The notes beneath the pieces are model-generated. The model did no database searches. It saw only the letters and a list, made by a program, of their open reading frames with translations, and had not been told where the DNA came from. A stretch of DNA of 8,702 nt from NCBI GenBank assembly GCA_015486705.1, contig WFRG01000050.1, forward strand, positions 1 to 8,702, given 5' to 3'. This DNA comes from Hippea sp. Lineage in GTDB: Bacteria; Campylobacterota_A; Desulfurellia; Desulfurellales; Hippeaceae. The translations under genes and the position numbers were made by a program. How positions within the stretch are numbered: the first letter of the stretch is position 1; the number at the start of each line of letters is the position of its first letter. Below are positions 1 through 5,973 of the stretch, one piece after another.

Positions 1-1
1 A

Positions 2-799
2 TCTGGAGTTTCCATAGGAGCTTTGTTTATGGGTGGTATTATACCAGGTATATTAGCAACTGTGCTTGCTTGTATCTATCTATTTGTGAGGGCTAAACTT
101 AAACCAGAGGATGCCCCGAAGGCCGAACCTTCCAGTTTTAAAGAGAAATTTACTTCTCTTTGGAAGGTTTGGGCTATGTTTACTGTAATTATTGCATTAT
201 TAACTGCTATATATACGGGTATAACTACACCGACAGAGGCAAGTGCTGTGGCAAGCTTACTTGTTTTTATTATAGCCGCTTTGCAAAAGAGATTGACCTG
301 GAAAGTCGTTAGAGAATCCGTAATACACACAGTAAAAATTACTACTATGATAGGATGGATTATTATTGGAGCTATGGCGTTTGGATTTGTAGTTACTAAA
401 TCTGGGGCTGCTGCAGGTCTTACCGAGTGGCTTGTAAGTCTCCCTGTTCCAAAACTGGTTATAGTATTTGTTTTGATGATTGCTTATCTCATAATGGGCA
501 TGTTCATTGACCCCGTGGGTATAATAATGATGACCACTCCAATCCTTATACCCGTTTTAAATGCTTTGCAGATAGACCCTTTATGGTTTGGTGTGATGGT
601 AACTGTCAATATGTGTGCTGGAAACATCAGCCCTCCTATGGGTGTTAACATTTACATAGTTAAAGGATTGGCACCAGATATTGATACAGCCGCATTATTT
701 AAAGAAGTCTTGCCATTTGTGATTATTGACTTTATTGTAATTTTAGCTGTTATGTTTTATCCACCATTGGCAACGTGGATTCCTTCAATGATGCATTAA
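2..799 (+). CDS. dctM: TRAP transporter large permease DctM (5'-truncated by window edge)
   Basis: This is the C-terminal part, about 265 residues, of the large membrane subunit of a TRAP transporter. Such subunits import carboxylates across the inner membrane using an ion gradient and a periplasmic DctP-type binding protein. The frame is open from base 2 (SGVSIGALFMGG...), so the TTG at 23 is internal and the real start lies upstream. DctM proteins are usually about 425 residues. Several hydrophobic segments are visible, and the family's signature region is intact: MGMFIDPVGIIMMTTPILIP, then a G-N-I-S-P-P-M-G-V-N stretch in the penultimate hydrophobic region. DctP and DctQ are not in the window and presumably lie upstream. 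The substrate cannot be read from this subunit, but the downstream glutaryl-CoA dehydrogenase and CoA-transferase suggest a dicarboxylate such as glutarate (inference). The next gene starts 10 bp later, so they are probably cotranscribed. Confidence 0.93.
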   Translation, partial: SGVSIGALFMGGIIPGILATVLACIYLFVRAKLKPEDAPKAEPSSFKEKFTSLWKVWAMFTVIIALLTAIYTGITTPTEASAVASLLVFIIAALQKRLTWKVVRESVIHTVKITTMIGWIIIGAMAFGFVVTKSGAAAGLTEWLVSLPVPKLVIVFVLMIAYLIMGMFIDPVGIIMMTTPILIPVLNALQIDPLWFGVMVTVNMCAGNISPPMGVNIYIVKGLAPDIDTAALFKEVLPFVIIDFIVILAVMFYPPLATWIPSMMH

Positions 800-804
800 G
801 GAGG
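799..804 (+). promoter_or_regulatory. Ribosome binding site of the DUF169 gene
   Basis: A full AGGAGG lies 5 bases before the ATG at 810 and begins at the last base of the dctM stop codon. This spacing fixes the start of the DUF169 gene and suggests translational coupling with dctM. Confidence 0.8.
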
Positions 805-809
805 AGTGA

Positions 810-1604
810 ATGATTAATCTTGACGAGATTCGTGATTTAAGCTTAAAAATAGAAGAATTACTAAGACTGCAAAGCTATCCGATAGCTTTAAAAATGTTGA
901 AAAAAGATGACAAAACACCTAAAAAGGCAATAAAACCCACTAGAGACTGGGGCCATCATATCTCTTTTTGTCAAGCTTTGGCATTGACAAGAAGGCAGGG
1001 TTATACAATAGTCTTATCTAAAGAAGACATGTGGTGCTTCGAACCTGTTGTGGGCTTGGGCTTTGTTGAACCCCCAAAACGATTTTTGGATGGTTGGAAT
1101 AGATATCCCAATACTGCCAGCAGTTTAGAGGCTGGTGCAAAATGGGCTAAGAATATGCCTCGTTTTGAATACGGTAAATACGATAGGGTTGTTACCGCTC
1201 CTTTACATGAAACTACCTTCACTCCTGATATCTTTATACTCTATGGCGAACCTGCTAAAATGACTCAAATCATGCTTGCTAAGATTTGGCTTGATGGGGA
1301 AGATATAAATACAAGACTTTCAAGCCACGCCGCTTGTGTTTATTACGTTGTTCCGACAATTAAAGAAAATAGGTGGAATATAAGCTTGCCTTGTGGAGGT
1401 GATTTAAGAAGGGCTGCATGTGAAACCAATAATATGATATTTTCTGCACCGATAGAAGTATTGAAAGATTTATATAAAGGCTTGAAAGCTATCAAAGAGG
1501 AAAAATTAGGTTTGCCACTGAACCTATCTTTGGCTATAGAATACAATCTACCTGAATCATACGTGGAAATAGGAAAAATTATAGGTATGGATTGGGTCAA
1601 ATAA
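810..1604 (+). CDS. DUF169 family protein
   Basis: The 264-residue protein resembles the DUF169 family (COG2043 type), which has no settled biochemical function. Recognisable features are the N-terminal SYPIALKML segment (residues 22-30), the ISFCQALALTRRQG segment with Cys54, Cys76 in MWCFEP, and a C-terminal LPCGGDLRRAACE segment with Cys195 and Cys204. Cys176 is a further cysteine. No signal peptide or membrane segment is visible, so it is probably cytoplasmic. It sits between the transporter and glutaryl-CoA dehydrogenase genes with its own AGGAGG, and so belongs to the same operon. The spread of cysteines would allow metal, Fe-S or thioester chemistry, but no CxxC-type cluster motif is present and this is speculation. 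The family call is fairly secure from overall resemblance. The function is unknown. Confidence 0.8.
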   Translation: MINLDEIRDLSLKIEELLRLQSYPIALKMLKKDDKTPKKAIKPTRDWGHHISFCQALALTRRQGYTIVLSKEDMWCFEPVVGLGFVEPPKRFLDGWNRYPNTASSLEAGAKWAKNMPRFEYGKYDRVVTAPLHETTFTPDIFILYGEPAKMTQIMLAKIWLDGEDINTRLSSHAACVYYVVPTIKENRWNISLPCGGDLRRAACETNNMIFSAPIEVLKDLYKGLKAIKEEKLGLPLNLSLAIEYNLPESYVEIGKIIGMDWVK

Positions 1605-1613
1605 AATATCTTT

Positions 1614-1620
1614 AAGGAGG
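1614..1620 (+). promoter_or_regulatory. Ribosome binding site of the glutaryl-CoA dehydrogenase gene
   Basis: AAGGAGG lies 10 bases before the ATG at 1631. It is the only strong Shine-Dalgarno sequence in the 26-bp gap after the DUF169 gene and supports that ATG as the start. Confidence 0.75.
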
Positions 1621-1630
1621 TATACGTTAA

Positions 1631-2809
1631 ATGATAGTGGATTACTATAAGCTAGATGACTTATTCGAGGAAGAAGACAAAATCTTAAGGGATGCCTTAA
1701 GAAAATTCCTTGAGGAAAATGTTAAACCTCAAGTAAAAGAGGCATGGCACAAACAAAAAAAGCTGGATTTTAGAAAGATTGCTAAGCAACTCGGGGAACT
1801 GGGTGTATTGGGGGCTTTTATAGAAGAAAAATATGGTTGCCCTGGTGCAACTTATATAACCTTTGGTGTTGCCTGCCAGGAGGTAGAGAGAATTGATAGT
1901 TCCTTGAGGAGTTTTTTGGCAGTAAATACTGGGCTGGTAATGTTTCCTATATGGAGGTATGGGACGGAAGAACAAAAGATGAAGTATCTCCCCGCTTTGG
2001 CAAAAGGGGATATAGTTGGATGCTATGGCTTGACAGAGCCTGACCACGGTTCAGATCCTTCGAGCATGAAAACGACAGCAAAGAAAGTAAAGGATAAATG
2101 GGTTCTAAATGGCTCAAAGATGTGGATTACAGAGGCAGAAGTGGCAGATGTTGCTGTTATTTGGGCTAAAGATGCCGATGATGGTAAGGTTAAGGGATTT
2201 GTTGTTGAAAAAGGAACTCCAGGCTTTTACCAAAAAGATTTGGATGAACTTGGATCAATGAGAGCTGGGGGTGTAGGTGAGTTAGCTTTTACAGATTGTG
2301 CAATTCCTCTAGAGAATAGATTGCCTAATATAGAGGGACTTAAAGGTCCTTTTTCTTGCTTAAATATGGCAAGGTATGGAATATCTTGGGGAGCAATAGG
2401 TGTCTGCATGGACTGTTATGAGACTGCTTTAACCTACTCATTGGATAGAAAACAGTTTGGTGTACCGATTGCTTCTTACCAGTTAGTTCAAGCAAAACTT
2501 GCTGATATGATAACTGAAATAACAAAAGCACAGTTGGTCAGTTTTAGACTAGGGCAACTGCTAAACGAAGGTAAAGCTACACCTGCTCAGATATCTCTCG
2601 CGAAGAGGAATAACGTTAGGTCTGCAAGATATTGTTCACGCTTGGCAAGAGAAATCTTGGGAGCCAATGGAATCAGTCTCGATTATTCTCCTATAAGGCA
2701 TATGGCAAATATAGAGTCTGTTTATACTTATGAAGGCACAGACGATATGCATACGTTAATAATTGGTAGAGACATAACAGGCATACAGGCATTCAGGAGG
2801 AACTTATGA
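1631..2809 (+). CDS. gcdH: Glutaryl-CoA dehydrogenase (acyl-CoA dehydrogenase family)
   Basis: This 392-residue cytoplasmic flavoenzyme should oxidise glutaryl-CoA, normally with decarboxylation to crotonyl-CoA and CO2, passing electrons to electron-transfer flavoprotein. It matches glutaryl-CoA dehydrogenases along its length. It has EVERIDSSLRS (residues 84-94, with Arg93 equivalent to human Arg94, which binds the substrate's distal carboxylate), GLTEPDHGSDPSSM (133-146), WIT (165-167), KGPFSCLNMARYGISWG (238-254), RKQFGVPIASYQL (273-285) and TYEGTDDMHTLIIGRDITGIQAF (366-388). Glu368 is the expected catalytic base. The length is typical. The last codons contain the AGGAGG of the next gene, and the stop overlaps that gene's ATG by 4 bp, so the two are translationally coupled. 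No ETF genes are in the window. A neighbouring substrate such as another dicarboxylyl-CoA cannot be excluded, but the retained arginine favours a carboxylated one. Confidence 0.92.
   Translation: MIVDYYKLDDLFEEEDKILRDALRKFLEENVKPQVKEAWHKQKKLDFRKIAKQLGELGVLGAFIEEKYGCPGATYITFGVACQEVERIDSSLRSFLAVNTGLVMFPIWRYGTEEQKMKYLPALAKGDIVGCYGLTEPDHGSDPSSMKTTAKKVKDKWVLNGSKMWITEAEVADVAVIWAKDADDGKVKGFVVEKGTPGFYQKDLDELGSMRAGGVGELAFTDCAIPLENRLPNIEGLKGPFSCLNMARYGISWGAIGVCMDCYETALTYSLDRKQFGVPIASYQLVQAKLADMITEITKAQLVSFRLGQLLNEGKATPAQISLAKRNNVRSARYCSRLAREILGANGISLDYSPIRHMANIESVYTYEGTDDMHTLIIGRDITGIQAFRRNL
2795..2800 (+). promoter_or_regulatory. Ribosome binding site of the CoA-transferase gene
   Basis: AGGAGG lies within the last codons of gcdH, 5 bases before the ATG at 2806. 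Together with the ATGA stop/start overlap (2806-2809), it indicates coupled translation of the dehydrogenase and the CoA-transferase. Confidence 0.8.
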
Positions 2810-3990
2810 TTGCACCTTTAGAAGGCGTGAGAGTACTAGATCTTTCTAGAGTGTTAGCACTTCCGTACGCTACAATGATCCTATCTGACTTAGGAGCAGA
2901 AGTAATAAAAGTAGAAAGGCCTAAAATAGGTGATGAAACAAGGGGGTGGGGGCCCCCTTTTTTGGGTACAGAAAGCGCGTACTTTTTATGCGTAAATAGA
3001 AATAAAAAGAGCATAACCATCGATCTAAGTAAAGAAGAAGGTCAAAAGATCATTAAAGACCTGGCAAGAACATCAGATGTCCTGGTTGAAAATTTTAGGG
3101 TAGGGCAGCTTGAGAAATACAATTTGGATTATGAAAGCATTAAAAAGGTTAACCCAAATATAATTTATTGTTCTCTAACAGGTTTTGGTCATACAGGACC
3201 GAAAAAAGACCTTCCTGGTTACGATTTCATCATACAGGGTGAAAGTGGTTTGATGAGCATAACGGGTGAGGCTGATGGGCAACCAATGAAGGTTGGTGTA
3301 GCAATAGTTGATGTTGTTTCTGGTCTTTATGCTGCTATTTCTATTTTGGCTTCTTTGTATAAAAGAAAAATCACTGGTGGTTCAGAGCATATAGATTTAG
3401 CTCTTTTTGATTGTGCTGTGTCAGCTTTAGTTAATGTTGCATCTAATTACCTTGTTTCTGGCAAGATACCAAAAAGATACGGTAATGGCCATCCTAATAT
3501 TGTGCCATATCAAAGTTTCAGATGTAAAGATGGGTATTTCAATCTAGCCGTAGGGAATGATTCCCAATTTGCTAAATTGGTAGAACTACTCGATGATGAT
3601 AGGCTACGCGTGGAGAAATTTAAGAAAAATGCTGATAGAGTGAAAAACAGAGAAGAGTTGATCGAGATATTGCAGGGTATCTTTATTGAAAAGGAATCGT
3701 CTTATTGGGTAGATTTATTTAGAAAGAATAATATACCTGCAGGTTATATCAATACATTGGATAAGGTTTTCGGGGATTCTCAAACCATTGCTAGAGGTAT
3801 GGTCGAAACACTCTCTCATAAATTCGGAGAATTGAAGCTTGTGTCTAGCCCTATTAAGCTACGTGAGGAAAAGATGAGAAAACATGTATCGCCTCCCTTG
3901 CTTGGGGAACACACAGAATATGTTTTAAAAAATATTTTAGGGTACAGCGAAGACAAGATAAAACAACTAAAAGAGAATGAGATAATTTAA
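2806..3990 (+). CDS. Class III (CaiB/BaiF family) CoA-transferase, probable succinyl-CoA:glutarate CoA-transferase
   Basis: This 394-residue protein is a full-length family III CoA-transferase, which moves CoA between acids through an aspartyl-CoA anhydride intermediate. It opens with PLEGVRVLDLSRVLALPYATM and DLGAEVIKVERPKIGDETRGWGPPF (residues 28-52). It continues with GTESAYFLCVNRNKKSI (54-70), DVLVENFRVG (91-100), YCSLTGFGHTGP (121-132), GYD (138-140) and GLMSITGEADGQP (148-160). Asp202 in ALFDCAV aligns with the catalytic aspartate of formyl-CoA transferase. PPLLGEHT (363-370) closes the fold. The GTES and VNRNKKSI stretches and the NGHPNIVPYQSF segment (227-238) recall the human glutarate transferase SUGCT more than formyl-CoA or carnitine transferases. 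Coupling to glutaryl-CoA dehydrogenase makes glutarate the likely acceptor and succinyl-CoA or acetyl-CoA a plausible donor (inference). It is the last gene of the operon. Confidence 0.88.
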   Translation: MIAPLEGVRVLDLSRVLALPYATMILSDLGAEVIKVERPKIGDETRGWGPPFLGTESAYFLCVNRNKKSITIDLSKEEGQKIIKDLARTSDVLVENFRVGQLEKYNLDYESIKKVNPNIIYCSLTGFGHTGPKKDLPGYDFIIQGESGLMSITGEADGQPMKVGVAIVDVVSGLYAAISILASLYKRKITGGSEHIDLALFDCAVSALVNVASNYLVSGKIPKRYGNGHPNIVPYQSFRCKDGYFNLAVGNDSQFAKLVELLDDDRLRVEKFKKNADRVKNREELIEILQGIFIEKESSYWVDLFRKNNIPAGYINTLDKVFGDSQTIARGMVETLSHKFGELKLVSSPIKLREEKMRKHVSPPLLGEHTEYVLKNILGYSEDKIKQLKENEII

Positions 3991-3997
3991 TAGTAAC

Positions 3998-4023
3998 ATC
4001 AACTATCTGCATCTTGATTTTTT
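3998..4023 (+). terminator. Weak candidate terminator after the catabolic operon
   Basis: A 5-bp inverted repeat, ATCAA and TTGAT, flanks an 11-base loop and runs into six T residues (4018-4023). The stem is short and AT-rich, so intrinsic termination would be weak. It is listed because it follows the last operon gene directly and no better hairpin is present before the tRNA fragment. Confidence 0.25.
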
Positions 4024-4036
4024 ATTCTTTAAAAAA

Positions 4037-4090
4037 TGGTGCCCCGAGCAGGATTCGAACCTGCGGCACCAGGATTAGGAATCCGCTCTA
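4037..4090 (-). other. tRNA-Arg(CCT) 3' fragment, presumed attachment site of an integrative element
   Basis: Read on the minus strand, this is the 3' part of a tRNA. It has the 3' half of the anticodon stem, anticodon loop TTCCTAA (anticodon CCT at 4077-4079), a five-base variable loop, a perfect T arm (GCAGG, TTCGAAT, CCTGC at 4048-4064), the 3' acceptor strand TCGGGGC, discriminator A and encoded CCA (4037-4039). The 5' half is absent: no matching acceptor strand or D arm follows. The anticodon stem loses pairing after three base pairs, near 4085, which marks where identity to a real tRNA probably ends. TAGAGC at 4085-4090 could be a leftover of the D arm. A 3' tRNA fragment next to a tyrosine recombinase is the classic mark of site-specific integration at the anticodon-to-3'-end segment. 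Its CCA end faces the catabolic operon, so the element should extend rightwards with the intact tRNA at its far end. Confidence 0.75.
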
Positions 4091-4131
4091 CTCCCTTTTC
4101 CCCACCCTTCCTCCCTTTTCCTTGACTTTCT
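4091..4131. repeat. Pyrimidine tract with an 11-bp direct repeat
   Basis: The top strand is almost purely C and T next to the tRNA fragment. It contains two copies of CTCCCTTTTCC (4091-4101 and 4111-4121) with a 20-bp period. The position inside the presumed attachment region suggests recombinase or accessory-factor binding, but nothing beyond the repeat shows this. Confidence 0.5.
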
Positions 4132-4150
4132 CTGATTGTTGTTGTATAAG
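4122..4150 (+). promoter_or_regulatory. Candidate sigma-70-type promoter for the integrase
   Basis: TTGACT (4122-4127) and TATAAG (4145-4150) are separated by exactly 17 bases, with five of six consensus bases in each box. Transcription would start near 4157 and leave a leader of about 120 bases before the integrase ATG. A second perfect TTGACA at 4236-4241 has no good -10 box at normal spacing. Confidence 0.5.
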
Positions 4151-4151
4151 G

Positions 4152-4233
4152 AATTATGGAAAGATTGATGTTTCCCTGTAGTTCCACTGAAATCCATAAT
4201 TTTCTCGATTTTAGTGGACTAATAGTGGACTAA
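4152..4233 (+). promoter_or_regulatory. Inverted and tandem repeats in the integrase leader
   Basis: Three repeat systems overlap here. AATTATGGA (4152-4160) pairs with TCCATAATT (4193-4201). CCACTGAAATC (4184-4194) pairs with GATTTTAGTGG (4207-4217) as an 11-bp stem with one G-T pair and a 12-base loop. TAGTGGACTAA occurs twice in tandem (4212-4222 and 4223-4233). The two hairpins share 4193-4194, so they could not both form fully. The shared TAGTGGA/TCCACT core, twice direct and once inverted, resembles arm-type binding sites of tyrosine recombinases or an operator array (inference). Confidence 0.45.
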
Positions 4234-4277
4234 TCTTGACACTCGGATTTGTTGATTAATGGAAAAAGGGGGCCAGA

Positions 4278-5420
4278 ATGCCAAAGTATTTATCTTTGAA
4301 GAAATACCCAGGTGTTCAGTACTACGAAAGCTCAACAAGGAAGTTCAATGGCAAACCAGATAGGTGCTTCTACATCAGATACCAAGACTCGTCTGGAAAG
4401 AGGATAAGGGAGAAGATAGGATGGGCATCTGAGGGCATAACTGCAGCCTACGCATTCCAGATTAAAAACGAAAGGATGAGGAGTGTAAGATTAGGGGATG
4501 AGGTTGTACCCATACAGAAGAAGAAAAAGCAGAGCATTACATTTGATGAGTTCTTCAATCAGAAATACCTACCCTATGCAGAATCAAATAAAAAAAGATC
4601 AAGCTATACCAGGGAAAAGCAACTATACAACACATGGATTAAACCAACAATAGGGGATAAAGCCCTAAAAGAGATAACCTCATTTGATATCGAGAAGATT
4701 AAGAAAATTATGAAGGATAAAGGCAAAGCCCCAAGGACTATAGAGTATGCTATAGCTGTAATAAGACAGGTTTTTAATAAAGCCTTAGATTGGGGTATAT
4801 ACACAAAATCAAATCCAGCCTCTAAGGTGAAAAAGCCAAAGAAGGACAACAGAAGAATGAGGTTTCTAACAAAGGAAGAGGCGGATTTGCTACTCAAGGA
4901 GTTAAAAGAACGCTCACTTCAGGTCTATGAGATGGCATACCTATCCTTACACACTGGTATGAGGTTTGGTGAGATAACAAACCTAACCTGGCAGGATGTG
5001 GACTTACAAAACGGCATAATAACAATAAAAGACCCAAAGAACAAAGAAAGCAGGGTAGCATATATTACTGATAACTTAAAAGAACTACTGATTAACAAAT
5101 ACAAAAGAGAGAATCCCAAAGACCCAAGTGAACTGTTGTTCAAGGACTCAAACGGAAACAGAATCACCAAAATATCCCACACCTTCTTTAGGGCTGTGAA
5201 TAAGCTTGGCCTAAACAATAACATAAAAGACCCAAGGGACAGGGTTGTCTTTCACACCCTACGCCATACTTTTGCAAGCTGGCTTGCCATAAATGGAACT
5301 CCCATCTATACAATCAAAGAGCTAATAGGACACAAGACACTTGCCATGACAGAGAGGTACTCACACCTTATACCGGATGCAAAGAGAGAGGCGGTGGAAA
5401 GGGTGTTTGGCAAGAGCTAA
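4278..5420 (+). CDS. Tyrosine recombinase/integrase of an integrative element
   Basis: This intact 380-residue tyrosine recombinase should catalyse integration and excision at the tRNA-Arg site just upstream. The N-terminal arm-binding-like region (residues 1-80) ends in a basic KKKKQS stretch. An SAM-like core-binding domain follows (about 86-180), from TFDEFFNQKYLPY through TIEYAIAVIRQVFNKAL. The catalytic domain (about 195-375) keeps the active-site set: Arg229 in HTGMRFGEI, Lys251 in the beta-hairpin, His326 and Arg329 in FHTLRHTFASWLA, His352 in LIGHKTLAMTERYSH, and nucleophile Tyr361. The ATG at 4278 follows a purine-rich AAAGGGGG (4265-4272), an acceptable but non-canonical ribosome binding site. 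Length and layout fit phage and island integrases rather than XerC/D, which are about 300 residues. Whether it belongs to a phage, an island or an ICE cannot be told from this window. Confidence 0.93.
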   Translation: MPKYLSLKKYPGVQYYESSTRKFNGKPDRCFYIRYQDSSGKRIREKIGWASEGITAAYAFQIKNERMRSVRLGDEVVPIQKKKKQSITFDEFFNQKYLPYAESNKKRSSYTREKQLYNTWIKPTIGDKALKEITSFDIEKIKKIMKDKGKAPRTIEYAIAVIRQVFNKALDWGIYTKSNPASKVKKPKKDNRRMRFLTKEEADLLLKELKERSLQVYEMAYLSLHTGMRFGEITNLTWQDVDLQNGIITIKDPKNKESRVAYITDNLKELLINKYKRENPKDPSELLFKDSNGNRITKISHTFFRAVNKLGLNNNIKDPRDRVVFHTLRHTFASWLAINGTPIYTIKELIGHKTLAMTERYSHLIPDAKREAVERVFGKS

Positions 5421-5467
5421 GGTTTCTGTGCTCTTACTCTTAGCCACTTCCATTTTTCGCCTTTTTT
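5412..5467 (+). terminator. Weak candidate terminator after the integrase
   Basis: AAGAGC (5412-5417) pairs with GCTCTT (5430-5435). The overlapping GCTAAG (5416-5421) pairs with CTTAGC (5438-5443). T runs follow at 5453-5457 and 5462-5467. The stems are only 6 bp and the T runs are distant, so this is a poor intrinsic terminator. Confidence 0.2.
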
Positions 5468-5527
5468 CATTATTCAACATGTAAGCATTGACTATGTATT
5501 TACTTTACTTAGGTTTATAATTTAAGT

Positions 5528-5695
5528 GTGGACATCGTATTTTATGAGCTGAAAAATAAAAAACTTGAAAAAGAAAGAAATGTTACATTCGAAATGGTAA
5601 TTGAAAAAATGGCAAAAGGTGAAATCTTGCTTGATTTTGAGCAGCCATCTCCTTTTTTTACAACTACTAAATGCAAGAAATGGCTTCGGGCTTAA
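5528..5695 (+). pseudogene. BrnT-like toxin, N-terminal remnant
   Basis: From a GTG at 5528 a 55-residue frame runs to TAA. Its first 42 residues resemble the N-terminal half of BrnT-type toxins: VDIVFYELKNKKLEKERNVT followed by FEMVIEKMAKGEILLDFEQP. The pattern is Lys-Asn, then Leu, then Glu-Arg, then a Phe-Glu helix, then Gly and Leu-Asp. BrnT proteins are usually 85-95 residues, with a beta-sheet half and a C-terminal LKT-type motif. Here the match stops at about residue 42, and the remaining residues (FFTTTKCKKWLRA) do not continue it, so the gene has been truncated or frameshifted near the T run at 5653-5659. No BrnA-type antitoxin follows. The ribosome binding site is poor. The family assignment rests on one short stretch and is moderate. 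It is likely non-functional. Confidence 0.4.
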
Positions 5696-5719
5696 GAATA
5701 GACTTGTAGATTCCATCAA

Positions 5720-5740
5720 TTAGGCGTATATTATGCCTAA
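5720..5740. promoter_or_regulatory. Operator-like palindrome
   Basis: A 21-bp inverted repeat has nine-base arms, TTAGGCGTA and TATGCCTAA, with one mismatched position and a three-base TAT centre. It lies in the non-coding stretch just upstream of the PIN-domain remnant. Such palindromes are typical operators for toxin-antitoxin repressors. It may be a relic of that control or a chance repeat. Confidence 0.3.
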
Positions 5741-5763
5741 AATCTATACGGCAGGGGTATGGC

Positions 5764-5949
5764 ATGAGGGCGGTTTTAGAAACTGCCACGAAACTCAATT
5801 TTAAAGACTCTGAAGATGCAGTTATTTATTCTTCTGCTTTACATTCCGGATGCGATATTGTGGTTCCAAGAAACACCAAAGACTTTATTCCTACGGATAT
5901 ACTCATATTTACGCCAGATGAACTCATAAAAAGCTTGAGAATGAAATGA
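5764..5949 (+). pseudogene. PIN-domain (VapC-like) toxin, C-terminal remnant
   Basis: The 61-residue frame matches only the C-terminal half of a PIN-domain ribonuclease. It has an acidic FKDSEDAVIYSSAL segment (residues 13-26; Asp15, Glu17, Asp18), a strand ending in VVPRNTKDF (33-41) as in the family's TRNxxDF motif, and a terminal TPDEL (50-54) as in TPeEF. Complete PIN toxins are about 130-140 residues and start with a strand carrying the first catalytic aspartate (LLDTN-like). That part is missing. The in-frame stretch upstream is open only to 5710 (TAG at 5707-5709) and does not supply it. No good ribosome binding site precedes the ATG at 5764, so the start is arbitrary. It is a gene remnant, probably inactive, beside another toxin remnant. 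Confidence 0.55.
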
Positions 5950-5973
5950 TGAAAAATACTCGAAAAATCTCAA

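Noticed and set aside
1697..2047. 116-codon minus-strand open frame opposite the dehydrogenase
   Set aside because: It lies entirely inside the well-supported gcdH gene, and its translation has no family resemblance, so it is a shadow frame.
4037..4110. A complete tRNA-Arg gene on the minus strand
   Set aside because: The sequence upstream of the anticodon stem is a pyrimidine tract with no D arm or 5' acceptor strand able to pair with TCGGGGC, so only a 3' fragment is present.
4236..4264. Integrase promoter from the perfect TTGACA at 4236
   Set aside because: No acceptable -10 box occurs 16-18 bases downstream, and transcription would begin at or after the ribosome binding site. The 4122-4150 pair is better.
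5653..5718. Frameshifted continuation of the BrnT-like toxin in the next frame
   Set aside because: The +1 frame is open for about 25 codons, but its translation (for example NGFGLKNRLVDSIN) lacks the expected BrnT C-terminal strands and terminal motif, so it was not joined to the remnant.
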